A DNA stretch of 64,000 bases from Rhodospirillaceae bacterium (GTDB taxonomy: Bacteria > Pseudomonadota > Alphaproteobacteria > UBA8366 > Aestuariispiraceae): the NCBI GenBank assembly GCA_002709955.1, contig PAQY01000005.1:124001-188000 (forward strand), given 5' to 3'. The stretch's first letter is position 1, and each line of letters begins with the position of its first letter. Position numbers and translations under genes: made by a program. Positions 1 through 8,022 of this stretch are shown here, in pieces. Below the pieces are notes generated by a model that was not told the origin of the DNA, ran no database searches, and saw only the letters and a list, made by a program, of their open reading frames with translations.

Positions 1-773
1 CCGCTGTCGATCATCAGCCCCGCGACCGAGTGGATCATGGAGACTTCCAGCGCCTCCGTCGCGGACATCGGCGGCAGGATGCCGGGCAGGCGCGAGGCCA
101 GCATGCTTTTCCCAGCCCCCGGCGGGCCCATCAGCAACAGGTTGTGACCGCCCGCCGCCGCGATTTCCAGGGCACGTTTGGCGGTTTCCTGGCCCTTGAT
201 ATCGGCCAGATCCGGTAACTCGCCGGGCGGTGGGGCCAGTTTGGGTGTGGGGACCGCCATCATCTGGCTGCCATTCAGATGATTGATCAGTGCGATCAGA
301 TCCGGTGCGGCGGCGATTTCCATATCCCCGGCCCAGGCGGCTTCCCCCCCTTGCGCGGCGGGACAGATCAGCGCCTTATCCATGCCAATGGCGGCCATGG
401 CGGCGGGCAGCACCCCCGCGACCGGCGCGATGCGCCCATCCAGCCCCAATTCGCCCAGTGCCAGATAGCCGTCCAGCGCATCACTGGGGATCGCCTCCAT
501 CGCGACCAACATGCCAAGTGCGATGGGCAGGTCGAAATGGCTGCCTTCCTTCTGAACATCGGCAGGCGACAGATTGACCGTGATCCGCTTGGGCGGCAGT
601 GCCAGCCCGATGGCGGCCATCGCACCGCGCACCCTTTCGCGGCTTTCCGCCACCGCCTTGTCGGGCAATCCCACCACGGCAAAGCTGGGCAGGCCCGAGG
701 TCAGTTGGACCTGGACGTCGATGGGCATGGTATCAATGCCCTGGAACGCGACTGTTGTAACATGTGCAACCAT
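1..773 (-). CDS. comM: ComM/YifB-family Mg-chelatase-like AAA ATPase (partial, C-terminus outside window)
   Basis: The minus frame is open from an ATG at 773 to the window edge (about 257 codons). The start reads MVAHVTTVAFQGID, followed by the ChlI-like N-terminal domain with LPSFAVVGLPDKAVAESRER and the AAA Walker A motif GPPGAGKSM at about residue 214. These are hallmarks of the YifB/ComM family, a helicase-like AAA+ ATPase that helps integrate incoming DNA during natural transformation in competent bacteria; its role in non-competent species is unclear. The C-terminal part, with Walker B and the Mg-chelatase C domain, lies before base 1. The identity is safe at family level. The competence role is known from other organisms and is not shown here. 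Confidence 0.93.
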   Translation of the reverse strand, partial: MVAHVTTVAFQGIDTMPIDVQVQLTSGLPSFAVVGLPDKAVAESRERVRGAMAAIGLALPPKRITVNLSPADVQKEGSHFDLPIALGMLVAMEAIPSDALDGYLALGELGLDGRIAPVAGVLPAAMAAIGMDKALICPAAQGGEAAWAGDMEIAAAPDLIALINHLNGSQMMAVPTPKLAPPPGELPDLADIKGQETAKRALEIAAAGGHNLLLMGPPGAGKSMLASRLPGILPPMSATEALEVSMIHSVAGLMIDS

Positions 774-934
774 AACAGGCTTTATGCCGCAACCAGCAGG
801 GCCTGTCAGCGGGAATCCTTTGTGACCCCTGGATTTTTATGGACAATGACCGGGGGACTGTTAGGAAATGAGTTTTGAAGGCAGAACCACACACTCCGTC
901 ACACTGACATCATGAGCAGCAAGGACCGAGGATC

Positions 935-1444
935 ATGGACGAAAGCAAACGCCTGGAGACCCTGAGAAACCTGGAAATTCTGGATACGGAACCGACGCCG
1001 GAATTCGATCGGATTACCGGTTTAGCGACGCATATATTCAATGCCCCGGTTGCCTTGATCTCTCTGGTTGACGAGTCGCGCCAATGGTTCAAATCCATGC
1101 AGGGCTTGTCGGGGCAGGAATCACCACGCGAAACATCGTTTTGTGCCCATGCGATTCAAGGCGTGGATGTCATGGAAGTGACCAATGCGCTGGACGACCC
1201 GCGCTTTGCCGATAACCCACTGGTCATTGGGGAACCCTATATCCGATACTATTGCGGCGCGCCCCTTGTGATGCGCAATGGGGCCAGGATCGGCACGTTA
1301 TGTATCATTGACATGCAATCGCGCGACCCGATATCCCATGGCAAACGCCTGTTGTTGAAAGAGCTGACCCTTCAGGCGATACGCGAAATCGAACTGCATG
1401 CCCTGGATATTGATACGGACGAGATCAACCAGATCCTTCCTTAA
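935..1444 (+). CDS. GAF domain protein
   Basis: This 169-residue protein consists almost entirely of one GAF domain. It begins with the common leader MDESKRLETLRNLEILDTEPTPEFDRIT, and the core contains PVALISLVDESRQWFKS, SFCAHAI and GTLCIIDMQSRDP, all typical of the small stand-alone GAF proteins found before histidine kinase or cyclase modules. The ligand is unknown and no output domain is present. The ATG at 935 follows a purine-rich GACCGAGG. Its stop codon overlaps the stop of the convergent alkB-like gene by a few bases, so no room is left for a separate terminator. It may be a free sensor domain or a small-molecule enzyme of the fRMsr type, but the fRMsr catalytic cysteine pattern is not evident. 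Confidence 0.85.
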   Translation: MDESKRLETLRNLEILDTEPTPEFDRITGLATHIFNAPVALISLVDESRQWFKSMQGLSGQESPRETSFCAHAIQGVDVMEVTNALDDPRFADNPLVIGEPYIRYYCGAPLVMRNGARIGTLCIIDMQSRDPISHGKRLLLKELTLQAIREIELHALDIDTDEINQILP

Positions 1445-2112
1445 ACCGACGGATTTGCGGGGACCGTAACCCGCCGCAAGGTCAGATTGATCCGGCCCGG
1501 CGCGTCTAGCAATGTCGACGTGCCCGGTATCAGGCGGTCGATGCCATGACGCGAGTCCCGCGCCGGCCCAGACAACAGCGCAACATCGCCAGAACTTAAC
1601 CACAGAGAACGAGTGGGGGACCCTTTTGCCGCCGCCCCGATGCGAAACAATGCTGTATCCCCCAGCGAAATAGACAGAACCGGCGCATCACGGGCCGCCT
1701 CATCCTTGTCCTGGTGCAGGCCCATGCGCGCATCCGGCCCGTACCAATTGATCAGACAGGCCTCCGGCGGCGCTGGATATCCGCTTAAATCATCCCATAT
1801 CTTCAAAATAAGGTCCGGTATTGCAGGCCAGGGCGACCCGGTCACGGGATGATGCGCCTGATAGCGATATCCGCCCTGCTGATCTGAAACCCAGCCCAGG
1901 GGTCCCGCATTGCTCATCCGCACGCTGAATGGCTTGCCAGAGCGGGGCAGAGCCGGGGTAAAAAGAGGAGCCGCAATCAGACAGGCGCGTATCTCCATCA
2001 CAAGACTGTGTTGGGTCTGTCGATCAAGATAGGCCGGATGGAGTTTAAACCCGTCGATCAAATTGCTACACTCGCCTGATTGCTGATAAATATATGGGTA
2101 TCCGCCACTCAT
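1441..2112 (-). CDS. alkB: AlkB-type 2-oxoglutarate/Fe(II)-dependent DNA repair dioxygenase
   Basis: AlkB oxidatively removes alkyl groups such as 1-methyladenine and 3-methylcytosine from DNA. The sequence contains GWVSDQQGGYRY and PWPAIPDL (nucleotide recognition region), CLINWYGPDARMGLHQDKDE with the Fe-binding H-x-D pair, a distal histidine in DSRHGID, and RINLTLR, the 2-oxoglutarate-binding RxNxTxR motif. With the ATG at 2112 the protein is 223 residues, close to E. coli AlkB (216). The frame is open further upstream to 2220, but a longer start would overlap the divergent gene at 2174. No strong ribosome binding site separates the candidate starts (2112 or 2148). No ada-like gene is adjacent. 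Confidence 0.92.
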   Translation of the reverse strand: MSGGYPYIYQQSGECSNLIDGFKLHPAYLDRQTQHSLVMEIRACLIAAPLFTPALPRSGKPFSVRMSNAGPLGWVSDQQGGYRYQAHHPVTGSPWPAIPDLILKIWDDLSGYPAPPEACLINWYGPDARMGLHQDKDEAARDAPVLSISLGDTALFRIGAAAKGSPTRSLWLSSGDVALLSGPARDSRHGIDRLIPGTSTLLDAPGRINLTLRRVTVPANPSV

Positions 2113-2173
2113 ATTGGCACCGAAACCGGGCCTGAAGACTGAAACCATATTACCAGAGGACAAAATCACCCCA

Positions 2174-2683
2174 ATGCTAAGCAAATTAAAAGACTTCTTT
2201 TCCGCCGATCCTAAAATCAATCATTCGAGCGAGCGCGAGCAACGGGAATTGCATATCGCTGCTGCGGCGATGTTGATTCAGGCTGCGATGACCGATGGCC
2301 ATATTGATGAGGTGGAGCGAACCCGCATCGGCGTGCTGATCGAACGCCATTTCGGCGTCCCTAGGCAAGAAGTCCACCAAATCCTGACAGAAAGCGAAGC
2401 CAAGGCAGAAGCCGCCGTCGATATTTATTCCTTCCTGCGAGTCGTCAATGACCATTTTGATCATGAAGAGCGCATTTCCCTGGTCGAAATGCTGTGGGAT
2501 GTCGTCTATTCCGACGGCGATCTGCACGACCACGAAGCCAACCTCATTCGCCGTATCTCTGGCATGCTGGGCCTGACCGATGTTGAAAGCGGCACCGCGC
2601 GCAAGAAGATTCTGGCACAGCGAGAGGCCGCAGTTGAAGATCAGGATGCGATCCACCCCAAGGGAGACGTCCATTCCGGATAG
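2174..2683 (+). CDS. TerB-like (tellurite resistance TerB / DjlA N-terminal) protein
   Basis: This 169-residue soluble protein has the all-helical TerB fold, typically two repeats of an acidic metal-binding-like segment. The visible signatures are AAAAMLIQAAMTDGHIDEVERTRI (about residues 26-50) and EMLWDVVYSDGDLHDHEANLIRRIS (about residues 107-131), each with the D-G-x-x-x-x-x-E pattern. The first residues, MLSKLKDFFS, are the usual start of this alphaproteobacterial family, so the ATG at 2174 was chosen over the upstream in-frame codon at 2114. The molecular function is not established; family members may bind metal or act as stress-response scaffolds. It is followed by the tandem-repeat array rather than another ter gene. 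Confidence 0.85.
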   Translation: MLSKLKDFFSADPKINHSSEREQRELHIAAAAMLIQAAMTDGHIDEVERTRIGVLIERHFGVPRQEVHQILTESEAKAEAAVDIYSFLRVVNDHFDHEERISLVEMLWDVVYSDGDLHDHEANLIRRISGMLGLTDVESGTARKKILAQREAAVEDQDAIHPKGDVHSG

Positions 2684-2701
2684 GATCATTTCGATAGGGG
2701 T

Positions 2702-2858
2702 GCATGATACTGGGAATTTTGTTTAAGCTCATGCTGCCGCATGGTGCTTGGGGTTATGTTTAAGCTCATGCGGGCGCATGATGCTGGGACTTATGTTTAA
2801 GCTCATGCTTGCGCATGATGGTAGGACTTATATTTACGCTCATGCTTGCGCATGATGC
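2702..2858. repeat. 37-bp tandem repeat array with internal CATGC/GCATG palindromes
   Basis: Four units with a 37-base period begin at 2721, 2758, 2795 and 2832, preceded by a 19-base partial unit at 2702-2720. Each unit starts GTTTAAGCTCATGC (the last diverges to ATTTACGCTCATGC), has a short variable core, then CGCATGATG and a G/T-rich tail. The inner CATGC-N4-GCATG can form a small hairpin. There are no unique spacers, so it is not a CRISPR. It fills most of the gap between the TerB-like gene and the adenylate cyclase gene. Confidence 0.9.
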
Positions 2859-2903
2859 TTTGCCGTCACCGCGCCGAATGCGCCCCATTAGGAACCGGTC
2901 GTC

Positions 2904-4571
2904 ATGATACGCCGTCTGCGCCTGATCACCGGTCTGATCCTGTTTTCCTATATCTCCCTGCATCTGATTCCATTGATTCTGGGCAATCATTCCCTGGCGA
3001 TCATGGAATTCGTCCGGCCCAGCCTGCATGGCTTCTGGGAAAGCTGGCCAGGCCAAATCCTGCTGTATGGGGCAATGGCGATTCATCTGATACTGGGATT
3101 CTATGCAATTTATGCCCGTCGCCGGTGGAAGGGGATCGGCCTGGGGGAGATGGTCCAATTGGCGTCAGGCATTGCGGTGCCAGCCCTGTTGTGTCTGCAC
3201 GTTGTCAGCACCCGCATCGCGGCCATGCAATATGGTATTCAGCCCAGCTATCCCTGGATCATGGCGATCTATTTGAAATATGACACCATGGCTGGATGGC
3301 GCCAGGCGGCCGCCCTGATTGTTGCCTGGTTTCATGGCTGTCTGGGTCTGTATTACTGGCTGCGACTGAAGCCATTCTGGCCCGGAATCCGGTTTGGCCT
3401 GTTCGGACTGGCGATATTATGGCCCGCCCTGGCGCTGACTGGATTTTATAAGGCGGGGACAGAAGCTGCCGCCCTGACCGACAATCCAGCCTGGGTGCGG
3501 GTTGTGCTGCGCGAAGTGGGGTCCCTGTCGCAAACCGATCAAATGGTATTGTACCAGATTCAGGACGCCCTGTTGCTGGCCCTTGCAGGCATGCTGACCG
3601 TCAGCCTTATCGCCCGTTTCGTTCGGCGTCAGGTGCAGAAGCGGGCAGGTCTTGTGATCCTGAATTATGATGACGGGCGCGACCATCGCTTTACCCAGGG
3701 CCTCAGCATCCTGGAGGCCAGCCGCGATTGCAATTATCCCCATGCCAGCGTCTGTGGGGGGCGGGGGCGATGTTCCACCTGTCGCGTCCGCATCCGCCGG
3801 GGTCAGGACCTTTTGCCCCCGCCTGGCGAAGAGGAACTGAAAGTCCTGACACGCGTACGCGCCGGGCCAGATGTGCGTCTGGCCTGTCAGGCCATTCCCC
3901 TATCGGGTGAAATCCATATCACACCCCTGCTGCCCCATACCGCAACGGCGGCGCATGGCTATGCCAGGTCCGATATGGTCCAGGGCAAGGAGATAACCAT
4001 TGCCGTCATGTTCTGTGATTTGCGGGGATTTACCAGGGTCAGTGAAGACCGGCTGCCCTATGACACGGTTTTCCTACTAAACCGCTATTTTGATGCGATG
4101 GGCAAGGCAATCGAAGAAAGCGGGGGTCATCTGGACAAATTCATTGGCGACGGGGTCATGGCCCTGTTCGGCATTGAAACCACACCGGAAGACGGCTGCC
4201 GTCAGGCCCTGATCGCGGCGAAACGGATGTCGGAACGGCTGACCGTCCTGAATAAAAGCCTGGAACAGGACCTGGACGAGCCTTTACGGATTGGGATTGG
4301 CATTCATGTTGGATCGGTCATTGTCGGGGAAATGGGCTATGGTCGCGCCACGCAATTGACGGCAATCGGGGATGCGGTCAACACGGCCAGCCGCCTGGAA
4401 GCGATCACAAAGGACTATGGTGTCCAGCTAGTGGCGTCAAAAGCCGTGTTGCGGACAGCGGATCTGTCGCTGGGCACGTTTCCATATGAAGAACATGAGG
4501 CAGAAATCCGGGGCCGCGTTCAGCCGATCCGGTTGATCGCCATTCAAGACGCGTCCCTGCTGGCGCTGTGA
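2904..4571 (+). CDS. Membrane class III adenylate cyclase with diheme-type anchor and 2Fe-2S ferredoxin domain
   Basis: This 555-residue three-part protein likely makes cAMP in response to redox state. Residues 1-240 hold six predicted membrane helices; four of them carry one histidine each (H20, H61, H99, H144), as in diheme succinate-dehydrogenase-type anchors. Residues 245-340 are an adrenodoxin-type 2Fe-2S domain with ligands C284, C290, C293 and C328 (C-x5-C-x2-C-x34-C). Residues 360-500 are a class III cyclase with metal aspartates D372 and D416, adenine-selecting K412 and D490, and transition-state N493 and R497. A diheme-B, quinone-responsive anchor is known from Sinorhizobium meliloti CyaC. 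The ferredoxin insert suggests a second electron relay, which is inference. The ATG at 2904 follows the tandem repeats. The next gene is on the other strand, so it appears to be transcribed alone. Confidence 0.9.
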   Translation: MIRRLRLITGLILFSYISLHLIPLILGNHSLAIMEFVRPSLHGFWESWPGQILLYGAMAIHLILGFYAIYARRRWKGIGLGEMVQLASGIAVPALLCLHVVSTRIAAMQYGIQPSYPWIMAIYLKYDTMAGWRQAAALIVAWFHGCLGLYYWLRLKPFWPGIRFGLFGLAILWPALALTGFYKAGTEAAALTDNPAWVRVVLREVGSLSQTDQMVLYQIQDALLLALAGMLTVSLIARFVRRQVQKRAGLVILNYDDGRDHRFTQGLSILEASRDCNYPHASVCGGRGRCSTCRVRIRRGQDLLPPPGEEELKVLTRVRAGPDVRLACQAIPLSGEIHITPLLPHTATAAHGYARSDMVQGKEITIAVMFCDLRGFTRVSEDRLPYDTVFLLNRYFDAMGKAIEESGGHLDKFIGDGVMALFGIETTPEDGCRQALIAAKRMSERLTVLNKSLEQDLDEPLRIGIGIHVGSVIVGEMGYGRATQLTAIGDAVNTASRLEAITKDYGVQLVASKAVLRTADLSLGTFPYEEHEAEIRGRVQPIRLIAIQDASLLAL

Positions 4572-4587
4572 AGGGCCGAAAATCGCC

Positions 4588-5163
4588 CTATTGCGCGCCG
4601 GCCTGAATAAGTGCCTGTTCGACACCGGGCGTGCGGCTGTCGCGGGCCCAATCCAGGGGGCTGCGGCCGGTGTAATCGCGAATAGTCAGATCCGCCCCGT
4701 GATCTATCAACAGCTCAAGAATATCCAGATACCCGGCGCGGGCGGCCGTCATCACCGGGGTCAGCCCGCGGCCATTGCGGATATCCACCGAGGCCCCCTT
4801 GTCCAGAAGATAGGCCACCATGTCATAATCACCGTCTTCCGACGCCCAAAACAGGGCCGTATTTCCGATATTGTCCTGATGATCGATCGGGGTGCTCAAC
4901 TGCAACAGATAGTCCAGAATGTGATAATGGCCGTTGCGTGCGGCAATCGTTATCCCGTTGCGCCCATCGAAATCCGTCATGGAGGGATTGTCACCCCGAA
5001 TGACCAGCGATTTTACCTTTGGCAGATCACCCCGCTGAAAGGCGGTCAGCATTTCGGGGTCCCCCCCGATCACAGTCTGTGCCACAGCATTGTTCGGCGT
5101 TACGGGCGTGATCAAAAATGTCATCGCCAACAACAGGGCAAGGGCAATACGCTGGGGCTTCAT
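4588..5163 (-). CDS. Secreted ankyrin-repeat protein
   Basis: This 191-residue protein starts MKPQRIALALLLAMTFLITP, a clear Sec signal peptide ending near NNAVAQ (about residue 28), so the mature protein is periplasmic or secreted. The rest is about four to five ankyrin repeats, including DFDGRNGITIAARNGHYHIL, DNIGNTALFWASEDGDYDMV, NGRGLTPVMTAARAGYLDIL and DYTGRSPLDWARDS. The ATG at 5163 has AAGGAGA seven bases upstream, which decides the start against in-frame upstream codons. Ankyrin repeats bind proteins; periplasmic examples near catalase genes are known, but no partner is evident here. It lies 86 bases downstream of cobK on the same strand and may share its transcript. Confidence 0.88.
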   Translation of the reverse strand: MKPQRIALALLLAMTFLITPVTPNNAVAQTVIGGDPEMLTAFQRGDLPKVKSLVIRGDNPSMTDFDGRNGITIAARNGHYHILDYLLQLSTPIDHQDNIGNTALFWASEDGDYDMVAYLLDKGASVDIRNGRGLTPVMTAARAGYLDILELLIDHGADLTIRDYTGRSPLDWARDSRTPGVEQALIQAGAQ

Positions 5164-5249
5164 CGGGTCATTCTCCTTTGCGGTGCGCTGGCTTGTGCTG
5201 GGCGTGTGAATTAATTGGGCTGACATATGCGTCATCGCAAGGCTCAAAA

Positions 5250-5993
5250 TCAGAGTCCCAGGCCCTGAACCCACCGGGCTGCTGCGGCGACGCTTTCAAC
5301 ATAATTACTAACCGGTCTGGCAGGGCGTGCCAAGAGAGCAACAGGCAGTTTATGCAACCGGGCGGCATCAATTTTGGCCCGGGTCGCACTGCCCCCGGCA
5401 TTGCGTGCAACAAGCACATCAATACCCAATCTGGTCAGCAAATCGCGCTCCCTTTTCAGCGTAAAGGGACCACGGTCCAACAGGACCTCTATCGCTGGAT
5501 GATCCGGCAAGATATCTGGCGGGTCGATGGCCCGCAGGGTCAGGCGCATGCCTGTTGCCCTGGAAAAGGCACCCAGATTGGCCCCGCCCAGCGTGATCAA
5601 TCCATGGCGACCCAAACTCGGTAACCGCTCAGCAAGGGCCTCAACCGTTTCAAAGATATGCCAGTCATCACCGGGCTGTTGGATCCAGGCGGGGCGTTCC
5701 AACCGCAGGAAGGGGATTTGCATCTGCGCCGTTGCCTGCACCGCCGTTGTCCCCATCCGCGCCGCATAGGGATGGGTCGCATCAATCACGGCAGCGGGTC
5801 GATCCTGCTCCAGATACCTTAAAAGGCCGGGCAGACCCCCAAAGCCACCCTGCCGCACCGTCCCTGCAAGCGCCATCGGGTCCTGGGTTCTGCCCGCCAG
5901 CGAAACAACAATATCGTATTGATCCGCCAGCAGGGTCGCCAATTGGCGGGCCTCACCCGTTCCGCCCAGGATCAGAAGGTGCCGCGTACTCAT
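5250..5993 (-). CDS. cobK: Precorrin-6A / cobalt-precorrin-6A reductase
   Basis: The product is 247 residues. It reduces precorrin-6A to precorrin-6B with NADPH during corrin-ring synthesis. The N-terminal Rossmann signature LLILGGTGEARQLA, the AVIDATHPYAARM segment, and VARNAGGSATRAKIDAAR near the C-terminus are CobK/CbiJ family landmarks. Its ATG overlaps the cbiD stop as ATGA (5990-5993), which indicates translational coupling with cbiD. With cbiD on this strand and cobA and cobB on the other, it forms a small cobalamin cluster. The remaining corrin genes are not in the window. Confidence 0.95.
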   Translation of the reverse strand: MSTRHLLILGGTGEARQLATLLADQYDIVVSLAGRTQDPMALAGTVRQGGFGGLPGLLRYLEQDRPAAVIDATHPYAARMGTTAVQATAQMQIPFLRLERPAWIQQPGDDWHIFETVEALAERLPSLGRHGLITLGGANLGAFSRATGMRLTLRAIDPPDILPDHPAIEVLLDRGPFTLKRERDLLTRLGIDVLVARNAGGSATRAKIDAARLHKLPVALLARPARPVSNYVESVAAAARWVQGLGL

Positions 5994-7081
5994 CCACCCT
6001 CTCCGGCCTGTGCCAGAATTTCACCCTGGCGACCCACAACCAGAATATCGATGGGGGTCGCCCCCGCACTGGCCAAGGCGACATCTCTGGCATGTCGGGC
6101 GACGGCCTGTGCAATCGGGATGTTGGCCTGAAGACATAACGACAAGGCTTCTGCCCCTGTATTTGCCCCGGAAATGCGGTTCTGTAGCCCGGAATCCGCA
6201 CCCAGCTTACCCGCCAGCTCTGCCAACCGGGTCAGATCGAGCGTGCTGCGGGATGAATGCAGATCCAGATTTCCCTGGGCGAGCTTTGCCAGCTTGGCAA
6301 ACCCCCCTGCAATCGTGACCCGGGGCAATGGGTTGCGGCGCAGATATTTCAGCATGCCGCCCGCAAAATCGCCCATATCCAGTGTGGCTTCCAACGGCAG
6401 ATTGAACAGGGTGCGGGCAACATCTTCTGACGTTTTGCCCGTCGCCGCCGCGACATGGGGCATCGCATTGGCCCGCGCCACATCGATGCCGCGATGGATG
6501 GAATGGATCCAGGCGCTACAGGAATAGGGGATGACAACGCCCGTTGTGCCCAGAACCGACAGACCCCCGACAATCCCCAGCCTGGGATTCCAGGTTTTCT
6601 GGGCCAGCTCTTCACCGCCTGGGATGGATATCTCAACGATAAGGTCCAGCGCCTCCTGTGGATCATTCAACACAGCGCGCAAATTGGTTTCAATGATTTC
6701 CCGTGGTTTCGGGTTGATGGCAGGCTGGCCCGGCGGGATCGGCAGGCCCGGCTTGGTCACCATGCCAACGCCCCTGCCGGCCCGAAACTGCAAGCCTGTC
6801 CCGACATCCCCAAACCGGACGGTGGCACGGATTGTCGCACCATGGGTCACATCAGGGTCATCGCCCGCATCCTTAACCACCGCCGCCCAGGCGCAATCCG
6901 CATCCTGCCCGACCTCTATGAGATCGAAAACCGGGCATTGGCCCTTGGGCAGGATGATACCGATTTCGGGTGGCGCTGGCCCGCCCCGCAACATGCCAAA
7001 AGCCGCCCGTGCCGCCGCCGCAGCACAGGCCCCGGTTGTCCAGCCGGAGCGCAATCGAATATCGTCGGGCTTGCGTGTCAT
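5990..7081 (-). CDS. cbiD: Cobalt-precorrin-5B (C1)-methyltransferase
   Basis: This 363-residue CbiD-family protein begins RSGWTTGACAAAAARAAFGML, the family's N-terminal signature, and later has GIVGGLSVLGTTGVV and VTIAGGFAKLAKLAQG. CbiD methylates C1 of the corrin ring with SAM in the cobalt-early pathway. In some aerobic alphaproteobacteria it stands in for CobF, so its presence beside CobK does not by itself show which route is used. It is followed by cobK with an ATGA overlap and faces cobA across a 104-bp intergenic region in which I do not see the conserved boxes of a cobalamin riboswitch. Confidence 0.95.
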   Translation of the reverse strand: MTRKPDDIRLRSGWTTGACAAAAARAAFGMLRGGPAPPEIGIILPKGQCPVFDLIEVGQDADCAWAAVVKDAGDDPDVTHGATIRATVRFGDVGTGLQFRAGRGVGMVTKPGLPIPPGQPAINPKPREIIETNLRAVLNDPQEALDLIVEISIPGGEELAQKTWNPRLGIVGGLSVLGTTGVVIPYSCSAWIHSIHRGIDVARANAMPHVAAATGKTSEDVARTLFNLPLEATLDMGDFAGGMLKYLRRNPLPRVTIAGGFAKLAKLAQGNLDLHSSRSTLDLTRLAELAGKLGADSGLQNRISGANTGAEALSLCLQANIPIAQAVARHARDVALASAGATPIDILVVGRQGEILAQAGEGG

Positions 7082-7185
7082 AGCGCTTGGACTTTATAGG
7101 GTAGTGGTTTGGTTTGTCATTTCCATCCGGTAATCATGTCGCGGGAGGAACAGGCAATCCCCTGTATAGGACTTATATTAGAGCA

Positions 7186-8022
7186 ATGAAACGAGAACTG
7201 TTAGACGATCTGCCACGATTTCAGCCCGGTTGGGTCTGGCTTGTCGGGGCCGGTCCGGGCGATCCAGGCCTGTTGACCTTGCATGGCGTGAATGCGCTGC
7301 GCCAGGCCGATGTGATTGTTTATGACGCGCTGGTCGATCAGCGCATTCTAGACCATGCGCCGGGCACGGCGGAAATGGTCTATGCGGGCAAGCGGGGCGG
7401 ACGCCCCAGCCCGACCCAGCGGTCGATCTCTCTGCGTCTGATCGAATTTGCCCGCCAGGGGAAACGGGTTCTGAGGCTGAAGGGTGGCGATCCCTTCGTG
7501 TTTGGTCGCGGTGGTGAAGAAGCCCTGGCCCTGACCGGGGCTGGAATTCCCTTCCGTGTCGTGCCTGGTGTAACCGCGGGGATCGGGGGATTGGCCTATG
7601 CCGGTATTCCGGCCACCCATCGCGATACCAATTCATCGGTGACATTCATCACCGGCCATTCCATGACGGGCGAGGTTCCCGATACCTTGAACTGGCCCGC
7701 CCTGGCGACCGGCGCACCGGTGATCGTCCTTTACATGGCCGTCAAACATATGGGCCGGATTGCAGAGCGATTGATAGAAGGCGGACGCGATCCAATGGAT
7801 ACCGTCGCCTTTGTGTCCAAGGCCGCGACCGACGATATGACGGTCACAGAATGTACCCTGCAAGAAGCGGGAGAGGTCGCCAAAGGCGTCGAACCCCCCG
7901 CTGTCATCGCCATCGGTCCGGTCGTGCGTTTGCGCAGTGCCTTGGACTGGATGGGGCATATCAAGGACGGGCGCGTGCTGAACCCGGACCCGCTGGGCCT
8001 GGGTCGGGAAGAGGCCGGTTGA
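7186..8022 (+). CDS. cobA: Uroporphyrinogen-III C-methyltransferase
   Basis: The enzyme methylates uroporphyrinogen III at C2 and C7 to give precorrin-2, diverting tetrapyrrole flux from heme to cobalamin or siroheme. The 278-residue protein carries the SUMT signatures VWLVGAGPGDPGLLTLHG at the N-terminus, VLRLKGGDPFVFGRGGEE, and VVPGVTAGIGGLAYAGIP, and ends without a CysG-type siroheme synthase extension. The ATG at 7186 was chosen because the domain begins just after it; upstream in-frame codons from 7114 lack support. Its TGA overlaps a TTG start of cobB. It draws on the same substrate as hemE in this window. Confidence 0.95.
   Translation: MKRELLDDLPRFQPGWVWLVGAGPGDPGLLTLHGVNALRQADVIVYDALVDQRILDHAPGTAEMVYAGKRGGRPSPTQRSISLRLIEFARQGKRVLRLKGGDPFVFGRGGEEALALTGAGIPFRVVPGVTAGIGGLAYAGIPATHRDTNSSVTFITGHSMTGEVPDTLNWPALATGAPVIVLYMAVKHMGRIAERLIEGGRDPMDTVAFVSKAATDDMTVTECTLQEAGEVAKGVEPPAVIAIGPVVRLRSALDWMGHIKDGRVLNPDPLGLGREEAG

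Noticed and set aside
279-878. Plus-strand frame of 199 codons opposite comM
   Set aside because: It is the antisense shadow of comM with His- and Gly-rich translation and no recognisable motif.
2702-2858. CRISPR-like array upstream of the cyclase gene
   Set aside because: Units are contiguous without unique spacers and no cas gene is near; it is a simple tandem repeat.
7082-7185. Cobalamin riboswitch between cbiD and cobA
   Set aside because: The gap is only 104 bases and the conserved B12-box core is not seen on either strand.
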